Assembly: GCA_030043595.1 (NCBI GenBank)
Contig: JASHXJ010000470.1
Coordinates: 1 to 5,370 of the forward strand
Reading direction: 5' to 3'
Length of the DNA stretch: 5,370 nucleotides
Source of the DNA: Trebonia sp.
GTDB taxonomy: Bacteria; Actinomycetota; Actinomycetes; Streptosporangiales; Streptosporangiaceae
A program made the translations under genes and the position numbers. Shown here piece after piece: positions 1-5,370 of this stretch (position 1 is the stretch's first letter; every line of letters begins with the position of its first letter). The notes under the pieces were generated by a model, which saw nothing but the letters and a program-made list of their open reading frames with translations, made no database searches and was not told where the DNA came from.

Positions 1-1
1 C

Positions 2-466
2 GCCGCCTGGATGTACCGCAAGCAGACCGTGCACGACGTGGCGTTCACCGGCGGGGCCGGGCCGCGGCTGCACCACCTGGGGTTCTTCGCCCACGAGCCG
101 CACAGCGTGCTGCGGATCTGCGACATCATCGGCTCCCTGCACATCGAGGAGTGCATCGAGCGCGGGCCGGGCCGGCACGGTGTGTCGAACGCGTTCTACG
201 TGTACCTGCGCGACCCGGACGGGCACCGGATGGAGGTGTACACCTCGGACTACTACACCGGCGACCCGGACCACCCGGTGCTGCGCTGGTCGGTGCTTGA
301 CCCGCGGCGGCGCGACTTCTGGGGCAACGCGGTCATCCCGTCCTGGTACTCCGAGGCGTCGCCGGTCCTCGACCTCGACGGCAAGGTGCGCCCGGTCGCG
401 GACATCGCCCAGACGGCTGAGGTGGCGGTCGGCGCGGACGGCTTCACCGCCCCCCCGACGCAGTAG
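2..466 (+). CDS. hpaD: 3,4-dihydroxyphenylacetate 2,3-dioxygenase, C-terminal part (5' end outside window)
   Basis: Iron-dependent extradiol ring-cleavage enzyme that opens homoprotocatechuate to 5-carboxymethyl-2-hydroxymuconate semialdehyde in 4-hydroxyphenylacetate breakdown; cytoplasmic. The visible 154 residues open mid-protein (Ala-Ala-Trp-Met) and end at TAG. They match from memory the C-terminal domain of the Brevibacterium fuscum type enzyme: GPRLHHLGF, RGPGRHGVSNAFY, RDPDGHRMEVYTSDYYTGDP and WGNAVIPSWY. By spacing, His25 and Glu78 correspond to iron ligands His214 and Glu267 of that enzyme, His11 to the acid/base His200, His59 to His248, Tyr68 to Tyr257, and Trp3, Arg54 and Arg104 to Trp192, Arg243 and Arg293. 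The first iron ligand and about 190 residues lie upstream of the window. All visible active-site positions are intact. The 3' end overlaps the last 23 bases of the convergent membrane-protein gene. Substrate is inferred from family resemblance; a related catecholic acid remains possible. Confidence 0.9.
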   Translation, partial: AAWMYRKQTVHDVAFTGGAGPRLHHLGFFAHEPHSVLRICDIIGSLHIEECIERGPGRHGVSNAFYVYLRDPDGHRMEVYTSDYYTGDPDHPVLRWSVLDPRRRDFWGNAVIPSWYSEASPVLDLDGKVRPVADIAQTAEVAVGADGFTAPPTQ

Positions 467-1673
467 CCTCCTCTCGCCGCTCGTGGCTGTCGCGCACCCA
501 GAGGCAGACGCTGGCGGGCTCCAGCGCCTGGCACGTGACGGCGAGCAGGTCGGCGCGGATCTCATCCAGGTCGGCGGCGCCCTGCATGCGGGTGGCGAAC
601 GCCGAGATCATCTCCTCGGCATCGTAGTGCGCCCGGTTGAACCGCCTGTCCACCGCGTGCTGCACGCGGCGGCGCAGCGGGTTGAACACCGCGGCGGCGG
701 CGAGCGTCGCCACCGCGACGGCAAGCGGCGACCGGTACGACACCACGGCATGGGCCATCGCCACCAGCGCCGCGTAGACGCCGATCAGCAGCCCCGTGAC
801 GATCGCGTACGCCAGCGTCCTTGAGATCAGCCGGTCGATCTCATACAGCCGGTACTTCAGGATGCCGACGCCGATGCCGACCGGCAGCGCGACGACGCCG
901 ACGCTGAGGATGTCGTTCAGCCACGCCCAGATCCCGGACGATGCCGTGGCGCCGGGCAGGCTCAGGGCGGCACAGGTGACGGCCACGATCGCCCCGGACA
1001 TCAGCCACTTCAGCTGCTGGCGCCGCAGGCCGGACGACTCGCGCCAGGTGGCCAGCTGCCGCAGCGCGAAGCTGAGCCCGAGCGCCAGGGTCAGCACGAG
1101 GATCACGTCCTGGGCCACGGCGAACCGGCCCGCCGGATAGTCGACCACGGTCAGGCCGCCGTAGCCGTCGACCCGGATCTCGCGGGTGGCGATGGCGTCC
1201 GCCGCCACCCCGAGCAGCAGGGCCAGATACCCCCCGCACAGCAGGCAGTAGGCCCGCACCGCCCATCGCCACCGGGGCGAGGGCACGTGACCGTCCGGGA
1301 AGAGCAAGATGATCAGCAGGTACAGCGCGAGTGCCGGGGACCACAGCTGATAGAGCACGAGGCTGAGCTGGCCGAGCGGAAGATGATGGCCGAGGTGGTA
1401 GACGAGCAGCGAGTACTCCCCCGCCCCCGTGCTCAGCAGCACGGCGGCCGCGATGGCCAGCAGCAGCCAGCCGTTCGGGTTGCGTGGCTGATGGCGGGCG
1501 ACCAGCACGCCAACCGCCGCGGTGGGCACGGCGATCACGATCGGCTGTACCGGGTATCCCGGCTCGCGGACGAGGAAGGACAGGGCGATGAGCGCGGCCC
1601 CGCACACGATCATGGCCAGGCCCGCCAGCACCGCGGCGGGCAGCCGCCGGCGCCGGGCGGCGGCGATGCTCAT
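444..1673 (-). CDS. Polytopic membrane protein resembling a histidine-kinase sensor module, without kinase domain
   Basis: Protein of 409 residues with about ten hydrophobic segments (roughly 11-35, 43-60, 68-82, 104-125, 139-160, 186-206, 224-240, 248-271, 286-311, 314-330). Landmarks NPNGWLL (65-71), LFPDGHVPSPRWR (124-136), GILKYRLYEIDRLISRTLAY (270-289) and NPLRRRVQHAVDRRFNRAHYDAEE (331-354) are ones I associate with the membrane half of many actinobacterial sensor histidine kinases. Here the chain stops about 55 residues later, after DLDEIRADLLAVTCQALEPASVCLW, with no His box or ATPase domain. Similar kinase-less proteins are common in actinobacteria and their function is unknown. Start: ATG at 1673 overlaps the upstream gene's stop as ATGA, implying translational coupling; a weak GAGG lies about 11 bases upstream. 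In-frame ATGs at 1778 and 1757 would run back into the upstream gene and were not preferred. A signalling or membrane-stress role is inference. Confidence 0.8.
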   Translation of the reverse strand: MSIAAARRRRLPAAVLAGLAMIVCGAALIALSFLVREPGYPVQPIVIAVPTAAVGVLVARHQPRNPNGWLLLAIAAAVLLSTGAGEYSLLVYHLGHHLPLGQLSLVLYQLWSPALALYLLIILLFPDGHVPSPRWRWAVRAYCLLCGGYLALLLGVAADAIATREIRVDGYGGLTVVDYPAGRFAVAQDVILVLTLALGLSFALRQLATWRESSGLRRQQLKWLMSGAIVAVTCAALSLPGATASSGIWAWLNDILSVGVVALPVGIGVGILKYRLYEIDRLISRTLAYAIVTGLLIGVYAALVAMAHAVVSYRSPLAVAVATLAAAAVFNPLRRRVQHAVDRRFNRAHYDAEEMISAFATRMQGAADLDEIRADLLAVTCQALEPASVCLWVRDSHERREEATASGGR

Positions 1674-2413
1674 CGCGGACCGGGCCTCGGCTGGCGCGCG
1701 CGGGGGATCGCGGTGGCGGCGGAATGCAGCATGGTCCGGATCACCGAGTTCTGCCATACCTGCCCGGCGTTGCCCCATTGCCTTCTGCGGTCAACGCAGA
1801 TGGTCCGCCTGTGCACCGCCACGGGAGCCACGCCGAGGCAGCTGGCCAGCGAGGTCATCGTGTGGATCCAGAACTGGTCTTCCTTGCGGTGCCCGCCCAG
1901 GCCCATGGCCAGCTCGTACAGCGGATCGTTGGCCCGGATCAGTGCCTGGGCCTGAACCCGGGTGGCCGCCCCGCGCGCTTCGGCCGAGAAAGTGATCCAG
2001 CCCGCGAACATGTGTCCCTGCGGGGTCATCAGCGTGAAGGATCTCTCGTCCGCGTAGAGCACGAAGACCCCCGTGGACAGCCTGACGCCGCCGCCGACCC
2101 GCACGTCGAGCAGTGCGACGTCCCCGGGGCCGAGGCCGGTCAGCGGCCCCTTGAAGCGGCTCGCCTTCGGCCAGAACTCGCCGAAGTTCTTCTTCCACGT
2201 GGCGATCGCGGTCTCCGGCGAGAGCTGCGGGCCGGTCTCGAACCAGTACGTCTTCCGCCACATCTTCCCGAAGCCCTGGACCGGGCCGGTGAGGCGGCGG
2301 CCCGCGACGTTGATCCCGCCGGAGCGGCCGCCCTCGACCGTCAGCCTGTCCACCTTCGTCGCCCAGCTCGCGGCATCCCGCGGCAGGCCCTGCGAACCCT
2401 GATTCTCGCTCAT
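1670..2413 (-). CDS. Uncharacterised soluble protein of 247 aa in a stress-regulatory operon
   Basis: I do not recognise an experimentally studied family, but the sequence reads like a conserved actinobacterial protein of unknown function. Conserved-looking blocks include GPVQGFGKMWRKTYW (43-57), the tract FGEFWPKASRFKGPLTGL (77-94), STGVFVLYADERSFTLMTPQGHMFAGWITFS (113-143) and RANDPLYELAMGLGGHRKEDQFW (160-182). There is no signal peptide or clear membrane segment. The alternating beta-like strands, a GHMFAGW turn and a C-terminal helical part would suit a START/SRPBCC-like lipid- or ligand-binding fold, but that is a guess. Start: ATG at 2413 (MSENQG) follows a strong AAAGGGGGG Shine-Dalgarno two bases upstream. 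An ATG at 2506 in the same frame would overlap the STAS gene and lacks comparable support. It lies 43 bases after the STAS gene and is coupled by ATGA to the following membrane-protein gene, so the two products probably work together. The Arg/Pro-rich tail (238-247) looks disordered. Confidence 0.82.
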   Translation of the reverse strand: MSENQGSQGLPRDAASWATKVDRLTVEGGRSGGINVAGRRLTGPVQGFGKMWRKTYWFETGPQLSPETAIATWKKNFGEFWPKASRFKGPLTGLGPGDVALLDVRVGGGVRLSTGVFVLYADERSFTLMTPQGHMFAGWITFSAEARGAATRVQAQALIRANDPLYELAMGLGGHRKEDQFWIHTMTSLASCLGVAPVAVHRRTICVDRRRQWGNAGQVWQNSVIRTMLHSAATAIPRARQPRPGPR

Positions 2414-2456
2414 GACCCCCCTTTGGCCGGTTCCCCCCGGTAGCCGGCGACCCCGG

Positions 2457-2801
2457 TCAGCCGGCGAGCGCCGAGCGCTCGTCGTCGTAAATGGTGATCG
2501 CCTCATCCAGCCGGGTGAGCTCGAAGATCTCCCGGTAGTGATGGCTCAGCCCGTACGCGGCAAGCTCCTGATGCTGCCGGTTCGCCCGGACCAGCATGGT
2601 GACGAGCATGCCGATCCCGCCGCTGTTCATGTACTCAAGGTCGCTGAAGTTGAGTACGAGCCGACGGGCACGCTGCCGCGCGGCCTCCTCATACGCCGCC
2701 ATGAGCGCGGGCTCGGACGCGGCCGTGATGTCGCCCTTGATGTCGATGACCGACGTACGCCCGTCGGCCTTCCTGACCCCCAAGCCGGGTGCCTCGTCCA
2801 T
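2457..2801 (-). CDS. STAS-domain anti-sigma-factor antagonist (RsbV/SpoIIAA-like)
   Basis: Single STAS domain of 114 residues, the usual length for this family. After a short N-terminus come strand VIDIKGDITAAS (18-29), helix PALMAAYEEAARQR, strand RRLVLNFSDLEYM (46-58) and the phospho-acceptor loop NSGGIGML (59-66). Ser60 aligns with the serine phosphorylated in SpoIIAA and RsbV. By family knowledge the unphosphorylated form binds the anti-sigma kinase and releases the sigma factor, while phosphorylation inactivates it. Start: ATG at 2801 preceded by GGGGGAG with a 6-base spacer. It sits 28 bases after the RsbW-like kinase gene, its likely partner, and the phosphatase that would dephosphorylate it is the first gene of the same operon. 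The serine phosphorylation site is intact, so it should be switchable rather than constitutive. Function is confident at family level; the sigma factor controlled is unknown. Confidence 0.93.
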   Translation of the reverse strand: MDEAPGLGVRKADGRTSVIDIKGDITAASEPALMAAYEEAARQRARRLVLNFSDLEYMNSGGIGMLVTMLVRANRQHQELAAYGLSHHYREIFELTRLDEAITIYDDERSALAG

Positions 2802-2829
2802 ACGACACTCCCCCGATGTGCCTCATTCT

Positions 2830-3333
2830 TCATTCTTCCTGCCCAGGACCTGCCGCCTGGGGCGCCTGAGTCCGCATGGCCAGCCAGACCGTGCGGCGTT
2901 CTCCGCTCGCTGTCACCTCCAGCCGGTCGACCATGTTGCGGATGAGGAACAGCCCCCAGCCCCGCGGCCCCTGCTCACCGCGGAGCTTGCGGGCGAGATC
3001 AGGGACCTCGCCGCCGTCGATCCAGCCCGCGTCACCGCGCCCGCCGTGGTCGCTGATGGCGACGGTGATCTCGGTGCCGGAGAAGAACACCTCGATGTCC
3101 ACCGTGAGGTCGGACCGGTTGCCGTTGCCGTGCTCGATGGCGTTCATGGTGGCCTCGGCGACCGCGGTCTTCAGGTTCTCCAGCCGCCCGCTGGGCAGGT
3201 TAAGGCCTGCCACGCTCTGCGCGACCCGCGCGAGCGCGACGCGCTCACTGCCCGGCACGCTCGCAAGCTCGAAAGACGCGAGCCGCCGGGGCGGCCGGGG
3301 CGCCTGGGAAGCGGGATAGGCGGGGTGATTCAC
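2830..3333 (-). CDS. RsbW-type anti-sigma factor serine/threonine kinase (GHKL ATPase)
   Basis: Protein of 167 residues with one GHKL ATPase domain. An N-terminal basic/proline-rich stretch (1-18) leads into strand FELASVPGSE (21-30). The N box is EATMNAIEHGNGN (60-72, with Glu60, Asn64 and His68), the G1 box is ISDHGGRG (93-100, Asp95), and the G2 box is GPRGWGLFLIRNMVD (122-136). This is the layout of RsbW/SpoIIAB kinases, which sequester a sigma factor and phosphorylate a STAS antagonist. Start: GTG at 3333 (Val-Asn-His-Pro) overlaps the phosphatase stop codon as GTGA, and no strong Shine-Dalgarno precedes it, so translation is probably coupled to the phosphatase. The open frame continues upstream to 3762, but that extension is Arg/Pro-rich, lies wholly inside the phosphatase gene, and is a frame shadow. 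No transmembrane segment. The immediate partner is the STAS protein encoded 28 bases downstream; the client sigma factor is not in the window. Confidence 0.92.
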   Translation of the reverse strand: MNHPAYPASQAPRPPRRLASFELASVPGSERVALARVAQSVAGLNLPSGRLENLKTAVAEATMNAIEHGNGNRSDLTVDIEVFFSGTEITVAISDHGGRGDAGWIDGGEVPDLARKLRGEQGPRGWGLFLIRNMVDRLEVTASGERRTVWLAMRTQAPQAAGPGQEE

Positions 3334-4634
3334 GCCGCGCCGCCAGTTCTCTCCAGCGACAGCAGCGTGATGTCGTCTTCCTGCTCGTAGCCGGGACCGG
3401 TGAACGCGGCGAGCTCGCGCAGGCACAAGTCGATCAGGTCCTGGCCCGAGGCAATCCGGCCGGCGAGGGCGGCGACCCGGTGGAAGCCGAACATCTCGCG
3501 GCTGGAGTCGTGGGCTTCTGACAGGCCGTCGCTGTGCAGCAGGGCCCGGTCGCCGGGGCGGAAGTGGAAGGTCTTCTCCTCGTAGGTCATGCCGCGCATG
3601 AGTCCTAGCGGCATGCCCCTGGCGCGCAGTTCGGCCACGCCGTGGCCGGTGCGCACGTACGGCACGTCGTGTCCCGCGTTGGCGAACGTGACCTGACCGC
3701 TGCCGCCGTCGATGACGAGCGCGAGGCATGTGACGAATATGTGCGCGGGGGTGTCCTCGCACAGCAGCTCATTGACCTTCTCCAGCACGGCCCCCGGGCT
3801 GACGAGGCGGAGCGCCGCGGCTCGCAGCAGCGCGTGGGTGCTGGCCATCACCAGGGCCGCCGGGACTCCCTTGTCGGCGACGTCGCCGATGACCACCATG
3901 ACCTGGCCGTCGCGCAGCGGGATGAAGTCGTAAAAGTCCCCGCCGACCCGCAACGCCGGCCGGTAGTAAGCGGCCATCTGCCAGCCAGGCATGTCCGGCA
4001 GCGAGGCGGGCAGGAACTGGCGCTGGACGAGCCTGGCGACGTCCAGCTGCTGGTCGATCCGCTCCCGCCGCAGCGCCTCGGCCTTCTGCTCGACGACCAG
4101 CTGACCGACCCGGATGGCGGGCGCGGCGTACCTGGCGAGGGCTGTCAGCAGGTGGCGGTCGTCGATCGTGTAATCGTGCTCCGACTTGCGCGGTCCCAGG
4201 CCGATCACCCCGATCGGCGAGCCGGCGGAGATCATCGGCACGACGAGGACGACGCCGGCGTCCTTGAACGCCTTCAGCGCCGGCGAGTTCAGGTCGAGGT
4301 GGCGGATGTCCACGGCCCCTGCCGCCTCCAGCAGGTAGCCGGCCAGCGGATCGTCAGGGGACAGCTCGGCTGGCGGCTCGCCGACCACGCCGTCGGGCAG
4401 CGCCGGCCGGGGTGGCGGCGGCCGCTGGTGGCTGCCCCCGTACTCTCGGCGGAGCAGCGCGCGGATACGGCGCCGCCAGCCGCCGAACGCGGGCGAGTGC
4501 GGGACAGCGGGAGCGCGGCCGGCTTCAAGCGAACGGCGCACCTGGTCAGCAGCAGGCCGGCCCGTGTCCACGGGGGACACGGTCGTGGCCACTTCCCCCG
4601 TCGCCGGGACCGTGCTGCTGACCTCCTCGGGCAC
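3330..4634 (-). CDS. GAF-PP2C (SpoIIE/RsbU-type) serine phosphatase, first gene of the partner-switching operon
   Basis: Cytoplasmic protein of 434 residues that probably dephosphorylates the STAS antagonist encoded two genes downstream. Residues 1-90 are low-complexity, rich in Pro, Arg and Ala. A GAF-like sensor domain spans about 94-183 (KDAGVVLVVPMISAGSPIGVIGL, DDRHLLTALARYAAPAI). A linker helix (184-210, DVARLVQRQFLP) leads into the SpoIIE-type PP2C domain, about 215-428. Metal-binding motifs are complete: GGDFYD (231-236), GDVADKG (250-256), SDG (368-370) and EDDIT (419-423); NAGHD (319-323) and GMPLGLM (340-346) also match. The GAF region looks short at its N-terminal end. Start: GTG at 4634 has GGGGAG five bases upstream. 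The frame stays open to an ATG at 4889, but that region is compositionally different and runs into the divergent gene. The 3' end overlaps the kinase start by four bases. The GAF ligand is not identifiable. Confidence 0.93.
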   Translation of the reverse strand: MPEEVSSTVPATGEVATTVSPVDTGRPAADQVRRSLEAGRAPAVPHSPAFGGWRRRIRALLRREYGGSHQRPPPPRPALPDGVVGEPPAELSPDDPLAGYLLEAAGAVDIRHLDLNSPALKAFKDAGVVLVVPMISAGSPIGVIGLGPRKSEHDYTIDDRHLLTALARYAAPAIRVGQLVVEQKAEALRRERIDQQLDVARLVQRQFLPASLPDMPGWQMAAYYRPALRVGGDFYDFIPLRDGQVMVVIGDVADKGVPAALVMASTHALLRAAALRLVSPGAVLEKVNELLCEDTPAHIFVTCLALVIDGGSGQVTFANAGHDVPYVRTGHGVAELRARGMPLGLMRGMTYEEKTFHFRPGDRALLHSDGLSEAHDSSREMFGFHRVAALAGRIASGQDLIDLCLRELAAFTGPGYEQEDDITLLSLERTGGAA

Positions 4635-4639
4635 TCGCG

Positions 4640-4645
4640 CTCCCC
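4640..4645 (-). promoter_or_regulatory. Ribosome binding site deciding the GTG start of the phosphatase
   Basis: On the minus strand GGGGAG is followed by CGCGA and the GTG at 4634. The strong match and five-base spacing favour this GTG over the upstream in-frame ATG at 4889. Confidence 0.75.
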
Positions 4646-4670
4646 GATGATGACGCCATATCAGGGGACG

Positions 4671-4694
4671 ATACCCCAGCGTACTCCGATAGTC
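4671..4694 (-). promoter_or_regulatory. Putative SigB-type promoter of the partner-switching operon
   Basis: On the minus strand, GACT (4694-4691), a 14-base spacer and GGGTAT (4676-4671) fit the Streptomyces SigB-family consensus as I recall it, GNNT-N14-16-GGGTAC/T. The predicted transcription start near 4664 would leave a leader of about 30 bases containing the GGGGAG ribosome binding site, a sensible geometry. The -35 element is short, so a chance match is possible; position in front of a stress-sigma regulatory operon strengthens the case. Confidence 0.5.
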
Positions 4695-4718
4695 ACAAGT
4701 GGTTGCTGAGCTACCAGC

Positions 4719-4740
4719 GCGGCACCGGGGACTGTGCCGC
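4719..4740. repeat. Perfect 7-bp inverted repeat in the divergent intergenic region
   Basis: Arms GCGGCAC (4719-4725) and GTGCCGC (4734-4740) are separated by eight bases, CGGGGACT. It lies about 25 bases upstream of the putative -35 of the minus-strand operon and about 130 bases upstream of the plus-strand oxygenase start. There is no T-tract on either side, so it does not look like a classical terminator. It may be an operator or chance in GC-rich DNA. Confidence 0.4.
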
Positions 4741-4872
4741 TGCCCGGCCCGGGGACGCGATTGTGCGAAGCGTACGAGACCTCGGTCAAACCTTGGGCAA
4801 CCCGGCCGAAGACGACCGTGCCCGCTGCCCCAATACTGGTCGATAAGTACAAGGCAGCGAAGGAGCGCACCG

Positions 4873-5370
4873 ATGACACTCGCCGGCAAGTTCTACCGGA
4901 TGCACAGCTTCCAGGGGAAGCAGCTGGCTTCCGTGCGCCTTGAGGCGTCCCTCTACGACGCCGAGATCATCGGTGAGGTGCCGCGCGAGATCAACGGCGC
5001 GCTCTACCGGGTCGGCGGCGACCGGTTCTACCCGACGCTCGAGGGCGACGTCACCATCAACGGCGACGGCCTGTTCTCGATGCTCCGCTTCGAGAACGGC
5101 CACGTCGACTTCCTCTCCCGCTACGTGCGCACCCCTCGCCTGCTCGCGGAAATGAAGGCTCGCCGGCGCCTGTACGGCAAGTACCGCAACAAGTACACCG
5201 ACGAGCCGGACGCTCCGCAGGCAGACCGGAACAACACCGGGAACACCTACGCGCACTACCACGCCGGCCGCCTCTTCGCGCTGCGCGAGGACAGCCACCC
5301 GTACATGCTCGACCCCGAGACGCTCCAGACCCGCGACACGTGGGACTTCAACGGCAAGCTCAAGTCGATC
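4873..5370 (+). CDS. Carotenoid cleavage oxygenase / lignostilbene dioxygenase family protein, N-terminal part (3' end outside window)
   Basis: The first 166 residues of a protein that stays open to the right edge. The family (RPE65/CCD/lignostilbene dioxygenases) are Fe(II) enzymes that split a conjugated C=C bond in carotenoids, apocarotenoids or stilbenes with O2. Recognisable N-terminal marks are GEVPREINGALYRVGGDRF (34-52, like the G-x-x-P-x-x-L-N-G-x-x-x-R-x-G opening), INGDGLFSMLRFENGHVDFLSRYVRT (62-87), YGKYRNKYTDEPD (101-113), NTYAHYHAGRLFALREDSHPYMLDPETL (124-151). The four iron-binding histidines are expected further on, so activity cannot be judged. Family members are usually about 450-500 residues, so roughly a third is visible. 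Start: ATG at 4873, with AAGGAG eight bases upstream. It is transcribed away from the stress operon. The YGKYRNKYTD block recalls lignostilbene-type members, but carotenoid or apocarotenoid substrates are equally possible. Confidence 0.88.
   Translation, partial: MTLAGKFYRMHSFQGKQLASVRLEASLYDAEIIGEVPREINGALYRVGGDRFYPTLEGDVTINGDGLFSMLRFENGHVDFLSRYVRTPRLLAEMKARRRLYGKYRNKYTDEPDAPQADRNNTGNTYAHYHAGRLFALREDSHPYMLDPETLQTRDTWDFNGKLKSI

Larger units (their letters stand above)
4635..4872. other. Divergent intergenic region (238 bp) between phosphatase and oxygenase genes
   Basis: No credible coding region on either strand. It holds the phosphatase ribosome binding site, the putative SigB-type promoter, the 7-bp inverted repeat, and on the plus strand the AAGGAG (4860-4865) of the oxygenase gene. 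I found no convincing -35/-10 pair for the oxygenase; AATACT (4832-4837) could serve as a -10 element but has no good -35 at normal spacing. Composition is slightly less GC-rich than the flanking genes, as expected for a promoter region. Confidence 0.7.

Noticed and set aside
841..1605. Minus-strand 254-codon frame within the membrane-protein gene
   Set aside because: Frame-shifted shadow rich in Arg, Gly and Pro; the overlapping frame encodes clear membrane segments.
1724..2443. Plus-strand open frame of 239 codons opposite the 247-aa gene
   Set aside because: Arg/Pro/Ala-rich with no domain or good start context; the minus-strand protein has balanced composition, operon placement and a strong ribosome binding site.
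2442..2467. 9-bp direct repeat AGCCGGCGA at 2442-2450 and 2459-2467 around the STAS stop codon
   Set aside because: Short, built of common GC-rich codon-like words, present only twice; most likely chance.
3334..3762. N-terminal extension of the RsbW-like kinase to 3762
   Set aside because: The extra stretch is Arg/Pro-rich out-of-frame reading of the phosphatase PP2C domain; the GTGA overlap gives a family-typical length.
3642..4709. Long plus-strand open frame of 355 codons opposite the phosphatase
   Set aside because: Antisense shadow typical of high-GC DNA: His/Arg/Gln-rich, no recognisable domain, while the opposite strand encodes a complete GAF-PP2C protein.
4743..4753. CCCGG-C-CCGGG palindrome-like run in the intergenic region
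   Set aside because: One-base centre and pure G/C; expected by chance at this composition and not usable as a hairpin.
4635..4889. N-terminal extension of the phosphatase back to an ATG at 4889 (519 aa)
   Set aside because: The added 85 residues have no domain character, would cross the promoter region and overlap the divergent oxygenase start; the GTG at 4634 has a proper GGGGAG site.
4786..5298. Minus-strand 170-codon frame opposite the oxygenase gene
   Set aside because: Antisense of the oxygenase start and upstream region, with no recognised domain; the plus-strand frame matches the carotenoid oxygenase family.

Overview
This is a GC-rich window in which real genes end almost every codon in G or C, and two of the start choices are GTG with good Shine-Dalgarno sites. 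That pattern, together with the protein families present, points to a high-GC actinobacterium (Streptomyces/Actinomadura/Frankia-like). The genus cannot be fixed from this sequence alone.

Layout, left to right. (1) Positions 2-466, plus strand: the C-terminal part of a type I extradiol dioxygenase of the 3,4-dihydroxyphenylacetate (homoprotocatechuate) 2,3-dioxygenase type, running in from the left edge. (2) Positions 444-4634, minus strand: five closely packed co-directional genes that look like one operon. In transcription order they are a GAF-PP2C (SpoIIE/RsbU-type) serine phosphatase, an RsbW-type anti-sigma kinase, a STAS anti-sigma-factor antagonist, an uncharacterised 247-aa soluble protein, and a polytopic membrane protein resembling the sensor half of actinobacterial histidine kinases but with no kinase. 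Two junctions are 4-bp start/stop overlaps (GTGA, ATGA); the other two gaps are 28 and 43 bp. (3) Positions 4635-4872: a divergent intergenic region with a plausible stress-sigma (SigB-type) promoter for the operon and a perfect 7-bp inverted repeat. (4) Positions 4873-5370, plus strand: the N-terminal 166 residues of a carotenoid cleavage oxygenase/lignostilbene dioxygenase family protein, running off the right edge.

How they fit together. The first three operon genes make a complete partner-switching cassette. By family knowledge, the kinase holds a sigma factor and phosphorylates the STAS protein on a serine (Ser60 here), and the phosphatase reverses this, freeing the sigma factor. No sigma gene is in the window, so the target is unknown. 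The SigB-like promoter suggests that the cassette may be transcribed by the sigma factor it controls, or a related one. The two distal genes are translationally coupled to each other and may be outputs of, or inputs to, this switch; that is inference. The flanking dioxygenase genes are probably separate units. No RNA genes, insertion sequences or CRISPR arrays were seen. The nearest thing to an undescribed system is the combination of a sigma-less partner-switching cassette with the uncharacterised protein and the kinase-less sensor-like membrane protein.
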